A stretch of 8,578 bases of DNA from Planctomycetaceae bacterium (GTDB lineage: Bacteria > Planctomycetota > Planctomycetia > Pirellulales > Thermoguttaceae), in NCBI GenBank assembly GCA_031288955.1, contig JAITQJ010000361.1:1-8578 (forward strand). Reading direction: 5' to 3'. Numbering within the stretch: position 1 is the first letter of the stretch; every line of letters starts with the position of its first letter. Below, one piece after another: positions 5,131 to 8,578 of the stretch. The translations under genes were made by a program, and so were the position numbers. A model generated the notes under the pieces. It searched no databases. It was given only the letters and a program-made list of their open reading frames with translations, and was not told the DNA's origin.

Positions 5131-7209
5131 ATGTCCCGAACACCCCTTATCCCTTTAACCAACTTGTTCAGAATGGGTATCCGTTTCAAACTCCTGTCAT
5201 TGACCATCTTCGTAACGATTGTCCTGATTGGTGTCGTCGTTACATTCAGTTCGCTGCGGTTTGCCGCCTTCGTCGCCTCCAGTATCGAGCATAACGTTCA
5301 GAGTGTATCCCGTGATGTCGAATATGAACTTGATATATTCAAAAGTATGGCACTCGTCCAGACACAGTCGCTTTCGTACAATCTCGCCGTTATCAATGCG
5401 ACGAAAAGCAAAGACCGTGAGGCTATCCTCAAAATCTATCAGGATTTGAAATTATCGCCTAAAGTCGAGTTTTTAACCGTCGTTGACCCGAAAGGCATCG
5501 TCATTTTACGTTCGTCCAATCCGGCAAAGTTCGGCGATTCTCTCGGAGCAGCCGCCTGTGTTCATCACGCCCTCGAAAAAGGAGAAGCAAATGTCGGTTA
5601 TGAAAGCACCAAGGGGATTCCAATGTCGATTCGTGCTGCCGCTCCGATTTATGATTTAGACGGCAAAACGCTGCTCGGCATAATTTCGTGCGGATTTCGT
5701 CTTGACAGCAAAGAATGGGTGAAATATCTGCACGATAAGTATAACGCTTATGCAACAACATTCGTCGGTAAATTGCGGTACGTGACCACGATTCTCGACC
5801 CGGCAACCGGGGAACCTGCCGCCGGAACCGAATTAGACTCGGAGCCGATTATTAAAACGGTGTACGACGAAGGAAAAGTATATCACGGCGATGCGATGAT
5901 TTTCGGTCAGCCGTTTAAGGTCTGTTACATTCCGGCAAAAGACAGCGCAGGCAAAACCATCGGGGCTGTTTTTGCCGGCTTTCCGCTTGCTGAACTGCGG
6001 GCGGAAATTCGTCATAACGTTGTTTCCTGCATTGCGATTGCCGCAGTCGGTACGGTTATTTTTGCCGTTCTGATTAGTATTCTCGTAACGAGAATCGTCG
6101 GACCGATTCGGCAGATGACCGCCGCCGCTAATTCGCTCGCTGTCGGTAATCTCGATATTGATATTGATGTCCGCAGTAAAGACGAATTAGGCATTTTATC
6201 GCAAGCCTTTACGAAAGTTGCAGAATCGCTGAAAATGAAATGCAACGTAGCGGTACAGATTGCCAAGGGGGACTTAACGACTTGGGTGCCGCTGGCATCG
6301 CCGAAGGATGCGCTGGGTATTGCTTTTATTGATATGCGTTATGCGTTCTATGATTCACTCAAGGACCTGACGAAACTGGCGGCGACGATTCACAGCGAAG
6401 GCGACCAGTTAGAGCAGAATAACGAGCGGCTCGTTGCCAATTCGACCGAAAGTGCTTCACAACTTAAAGCGGTATCCGGCGATGTGGCAAAACTCGACAG
6501 GGAAACGCAGGAAAGTTCCAAAGGTGCCGCAGAAGCCGAAAAACATTCAGAAGATGCTTCAAAGGGCGTTATTGCCGGACGTGATAAAATGTCCAAGATG
6601 GTCGAAGCGATGAATGCCATCACGAAGAGTTCAAACGAAATCAAGAACATTATCAAGGTTATTGACGACATTGCGTTCCAGACGAATCTATTAGCATTGA
6701 ATGCGGCAGTGGAAGCCGCCCGTGCCGGAACGCACGGCAAGGGTTTTGCCGTTGTTGCCGAGGAAGTCCGCAATCTGGCGGCAAGGAGTGCCAAAGCCGC
6801 CAAGGAAACGGCGGCGTTGATAGAACAGTCTATTGGTCAGGTTTCGGTCGGCGGTCGGATTGCCGGTGAAACGTCGGAATCGCTTAATCAGATTGCCGAA
6901 CAGGTGCAGGAAGTTACAGTGATTATTGCCAATTTGAGTGAACAGTCGGCAAAGCAGGCACAGACGCTTCGAGAGGTCAACACGGCGGTCAGTCAGATAG
7001 TTGATACCGTAACGCATACGACGGAGACAATTACCGAAGATGCAGGTGCGGTGCAGAGTTTGGCGGTAACAGCGCGGCAGTTGGAAAAAATAACACAGCA
7101 CTTTACGACGAACGATACGGGCAAGGTAACGGTGCCGTCGGATGACCCCGGCTTTTTACCGGTGCGGGACACACATCACCCCGAAGGTCAGCACAACAGT
7201 AAAAATTAA
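5131..7209 (+). CDS. Methyl-accepting chemotaxis protein, Cache-type sensor
   Basis: Transmembrane chemoreceptor, 692 residues from ATG 5131, that senses an extracytoplasmic ligand and controls CheA kinase through CheW. Domains in order: a short basic N-terminus; TM1 at about 20-42; a large periplasmic Cache-like sensor at about 43-290, with VVDPKGIVILRSSNP and a second half containing KLRYVTTILDPATGEPA, resembling Cache_3/Cache_2 fusions; TM2 at about 297-320; HAMP at about 321-373 (TRIVGPIRQMT, RSKDELGILSQAF); a second HAMP-like unit at about 374-410 (IAKGDLT, SPKDALGIAFIDM); then the signalling coiled coil. The hairpin tip is FQTNLLALNAAVEAARAG (about 516-533), followed by HGKGFAVVAEEVRNLA. 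The C-terminus (HHPEGQHNSKN) lacks a NWxxF-type CheR/CheB tether. No che or flagellar genes are in the window. A perfect TTGACA lies at 5067-5072, but no good -10 follows at the usual spacing. The ligand cannot be inferred. Confidence 0.94.
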   Translation: MSRTPLIPLTNLFRMGIRFKLLSLTIFVTIVLIGVVVTFSSLRFAAFVASSIEHNVQSVSRDVEYELDIFKSMALVQTQSLSYNLAVINATKSKDREAILKIYQDLKLSPKVEFLTVVDPKGIVILRSSNPAKFGDSLGAAACVHHALEKGEANVGYESTKGIPMSIRAAAPIYDLDGKTLLGIISCGFRLDSKEWVKYLHDKYNAYATTFVGKLRYVTTILDPATGEPAAGTELDSEPIIKTVYDEGKVYHGDAMIFGQPFKVCYIPAKDSAGKTIGAVFAGFPLAELRAEIRHNVVSCIAIAAVGTVIFAVLISILVTRIVGPIRQMTAAANSLAVGNLDIDIDVRSKDELGILSQAFTKVAESLKMKCNVAVQIAKGDLTTWVPLASPKDALGIAFIDMRYAFYDSLKDLTKLAATIHSEGDQLEQNNERLVANSTESASQLKAVSGDVAKLDRETQESSKGAAEAEKHSEDASKGVIAGRDKMSKMVEAMNAITKSSNEIKNIIKVIDDIAFQTNLLALNAAVEAARAGTHGKGFAVVAEEVRNLAARSAKAAKETAALIEQSIGQVSVGGRIAGETSESLNQIAEQVQEVTVIIANLSEQSAKQAQTLREVNTAVSQIVDTVTHTTETITEDAGAVQSLAVTARQLEKITQHFTTNDTGKVTVPSDDPGFLPVRDTHHPEGQHNSKN

Positions 7210-7320
7210 GACTTTAGACAAGTATATCCCGTAGAAACATACTATAAGCCGGTGCGGTGCAATCACGGTATTCGTGTTATTTGCAGAAAGCCGGTTTTTA
7301 GAATTTGCCTGTTACGCAAA

Positions 7321-8397
7321 GTGAAAGACGTTACATTATTCCGCCGCAGGTTGCTCGATTGGTATGCGGTAAATGCCCGGACTCTGTCCTGGCGGGGTGC
7401 CGGCGACCCGTATCTTGTTTGGGTCAGCGAAATAATGTTACAACAAACGACCACACAAACCGTCGAAGGATATTTTAACCGTTTCATCACAGCGTTTCCG
7501 ACAATTCAATCGCTTGCCGCAGCGGAATTAGACAGTGTTAATCGGCTCTGGGAAGGACTCGGTTATTACCGCCGGTGTTCGCAACTGCATCAGGCGGCAA
7601 AGATTATCGTGAATCAATACGGCGGTGTTTTCCCCCGCAATGAAGATACTGTACGAAAATTGCCGGGCATCGGCAGATACACCGCCAATGCGGTTTTGTC
7701 GATTGCCTTTGACCGGCAGTTGCCGATTCTCGAAGCGAACACGCAGCGGCTTTACGCAAGATTGACGGCTTTGCGAAGCGACCCGGCAGAGAAAAAAGCG
7801 AACGATGCACTTTGGCATTTTGCCGAATCGCTGCTGCCGAAAACCGGTTCGGGACGTTTCAATCAGGCGTTAATGGATTTGGGCAGTCTCGTTTGTACGG
7901 CGAAAAATCCGCTGTGTTTATCGGATGCTGTGTTATTCGGCAGGGGCAGTGTGTGTCCGGCTGCCGGTTTTTGTCAGGCGGCAAAACTGGGGTTGCAAAA
8001 GGATATTCCGTTACAAAAAATTAGGGAACGTGCCGCCGAATGTTCGGAATTAGCGGTATTGATAAACCGCCGCAGCCGGACGCTGCTGGTGCGTTATCCG
8101 CAGGGAGTCCGCTGGGCGGGACTTTGGGATTTTCCGCGAACTGCCTTTGAAGCGGCGGACACCGTTGGCAAAAAATTAGCGGCGATGACGGGTTATCACA
8201 TTTTGCTTGGCGAAGACATTACGGTTTTGAAACATTCGGTAACGAAGTACCGTATTACGCTGCATTTTTGCCGCGGCGTGATTACCGGACATAAAAACGC
8301 CGCACAATACGAAACACGTTGGGCAACGGCAGACGAGATGCAAACGCTGCCGATGAACTCGACGGCAAGAAAATTAGTGCGTCTAATAAGCGGTTAA
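7321..8397 (+). CDS. mutY: A/G-specific adenine glycosylase MutY
   Basis: Base-excision repair glycosylase that removes adenine mispaired with 8-oxoguanine. From GTG 7321 there are 358 residues. An upstream GTG at 7252 would add 23, but 7321 puts catalytic Glu at residue 37 (SEIMLQQT), the position in E. coli MutY. Seen: TLSWRG, GLGYYRR with the intercalating Tyr82 region, the helix-hairpin-helix LPGIGRYTA (about 114-122), and PILEANTQRL, where Glu138 replaces the usual catalytic Asp. Four cluster cysteines follow at 192, 199, 212 and 218, then a NUDIX-like recognition domain (about 245-350) with WAGLWDFPR and KHSVTKYRITL. Cys2 and Cys3 are normally two residues apart, but here twelve residues separate them: ten extra, DAVLFGRGSV. 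The FSH loop reads VTK. The reading frame is otherwise intact. Neither candidate start has a clear Shine-Dalgarno, and no terminator follows the chemoreceptor gene. Confidence 0.93.
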   Translation: MKDVTLFRRRLLDWYAVNARTLSWRGAGDPYLVWVSEIMLQQTTTQTVEGYFNRFITAFPTIQSLAAAELDSVNRLWEGLGYYRRCSQLHQAAKIIVNQYGGVFPRNEDTVRKLPGIGRYTANAVLSIAFDRQLPILEANTQRLYARLTALRSDPAEKKANDALWHFAESLLPKTGSGRFNQALMDLGSLVCTAKNPLCLSDAVLFGRGSVCPAAGFCQAAKLGLQKDIPLQKIRERAAECSELAVLINRRSRTLLVRYPQGVRWAGLWDFPRTAFEAADTVGKKLAAMTGYHILLGEDITVLKHSVTKYRITLHFCRGVITGHKNAAQYETRWATADEMQTLPMNSTARKLVRLISG

Positions 8398-8465
8398 AAC
8401 AAAAACTGCTATCTTACGATAGAGGCTCGGATAATTTCCCGTTCCCTGACCTCAATTTCTACTAT

Positions 8466-8578
8466 TCATTTCGCTGTCATTTCATTAGACTGACGAAATT
8501 TCTTGAAGTCCGGGTCTTCAACGTCAATAAAAACATAGACATAAACAACAGGCTCATTTTTGCTGGATGTCGATAACC
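8466..8578 (-). CDS. C-terminal fragment of an unidentified protein, cut by window edge
   Basis: A minus-strand frame is open from the right edge to a TGA at 8468-8466 and encodes 36 visible residues ending in RQSNEMTAK. The segment EPVVYVYVFIDVEDPDF alternates hydrophobic residues like a beta strand and then turns polar, which looks like real protein, unlike the other two minus-strand frames here. The gene would converge on mutY with a 68-bp gap that shows no strong terminator. I do not recognise the family, and the fragment is too short to exclude chance. Confidence 0.45.
   Translation of the reverse strand, partial: LSTSSKNEPVVYVYVFIDVEDPDFKKFRQSNEMTAK

Noticed and set aside
7215..7245. 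mutY promoter TAGACA / TACTAT
   Set aside because: The spacing is 19 bp and the -10 is poor. mutY may be read through from the chemoreceptor gene, which has no obvious terminator.
7252..7320. Extended MutY N-terminus from GTG 7252
   Set aside because: The 23 extra residues are Cys/Arg-rich and unlike the family. Starting at 7321 makes residue numbers agree with E. coli at Glu37, position 138 and Cys192/199.
8409..8422. Terminator hairpin after mutY
   Set aside because: CTATC-TTAC-GATAG is only a 5-bp AT-rich stem without a following U-tract, too weak to call.

Overview
The window reads as an ordinary chromosomal segment of a Gram-negative bacterium, most likely a planctomycete or other PVC-group member. 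That guess rests on remembered family resemblance: the EANT motif of MutY, the GESRPQ motif of the YggS-type protein, and the ABC ATPase N-terminus. No search was run. Base composition is roughly balanced and looks even across the genes. I see no rRNA, tRNA, CRISPR array, insertion sequence, phage gene or other sign of recent transfer.

Layout: (1) The left edge cuts the first few codons of a MATE multidrug/cation antiporter on the + strand. (2) Its stop codon lies 2 bp from the stop of a convergent minus-strand pair: an ABC transporter ATPase followed by a glyoxalase II-like metallo-beta-lactamase-fold hydrolase with an unexplained C-terminal extension of about 84 residues. (3) A 186-bp divergent spacer holds two well-formed sigma70-type promoters. 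One, with a palindrome in its spacer, drives the ABC gene. The other is placed so that the yggS transcript would start at or next to its ATG. (4) yggS (PLP homeostasis protein) overlaps a radical SAM gene of the COG0731 type by 4 bp and is followed by a strong hairpin. (5) A stand-alone methyl-accepting chemotaxis protein with a Cache-like sensor follows. (6) Next is mutY (A/G-specific adenine glycosylase). (7) At the right edge, a minus-strand frame of 36 codons looks like the C-terminus of a gene entering from outside.

The genes do not form one pathway. They are small housekeeping and accessory units: efflux, an incomplete ABC system plus hydrolase, PLP homeostasis plus a radical SAM enzyme, chemotaxis and DNA repair. 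I found no convincing undescribed multi-gene system.

The most interesting observation is in MutY. Counted from a GTG at 7321, catalytic Glu37, position 138 and the first two cluster cysteines (192, 199) fall at the remembered E. coli numbers. Between the second and third [4Fe-4S] cysteines there are then exactly ten extra residues. The same protein has Glu in place of catalytic Asp138, and VTK in place of the FSH loop that recognises 8-oxoguanine.
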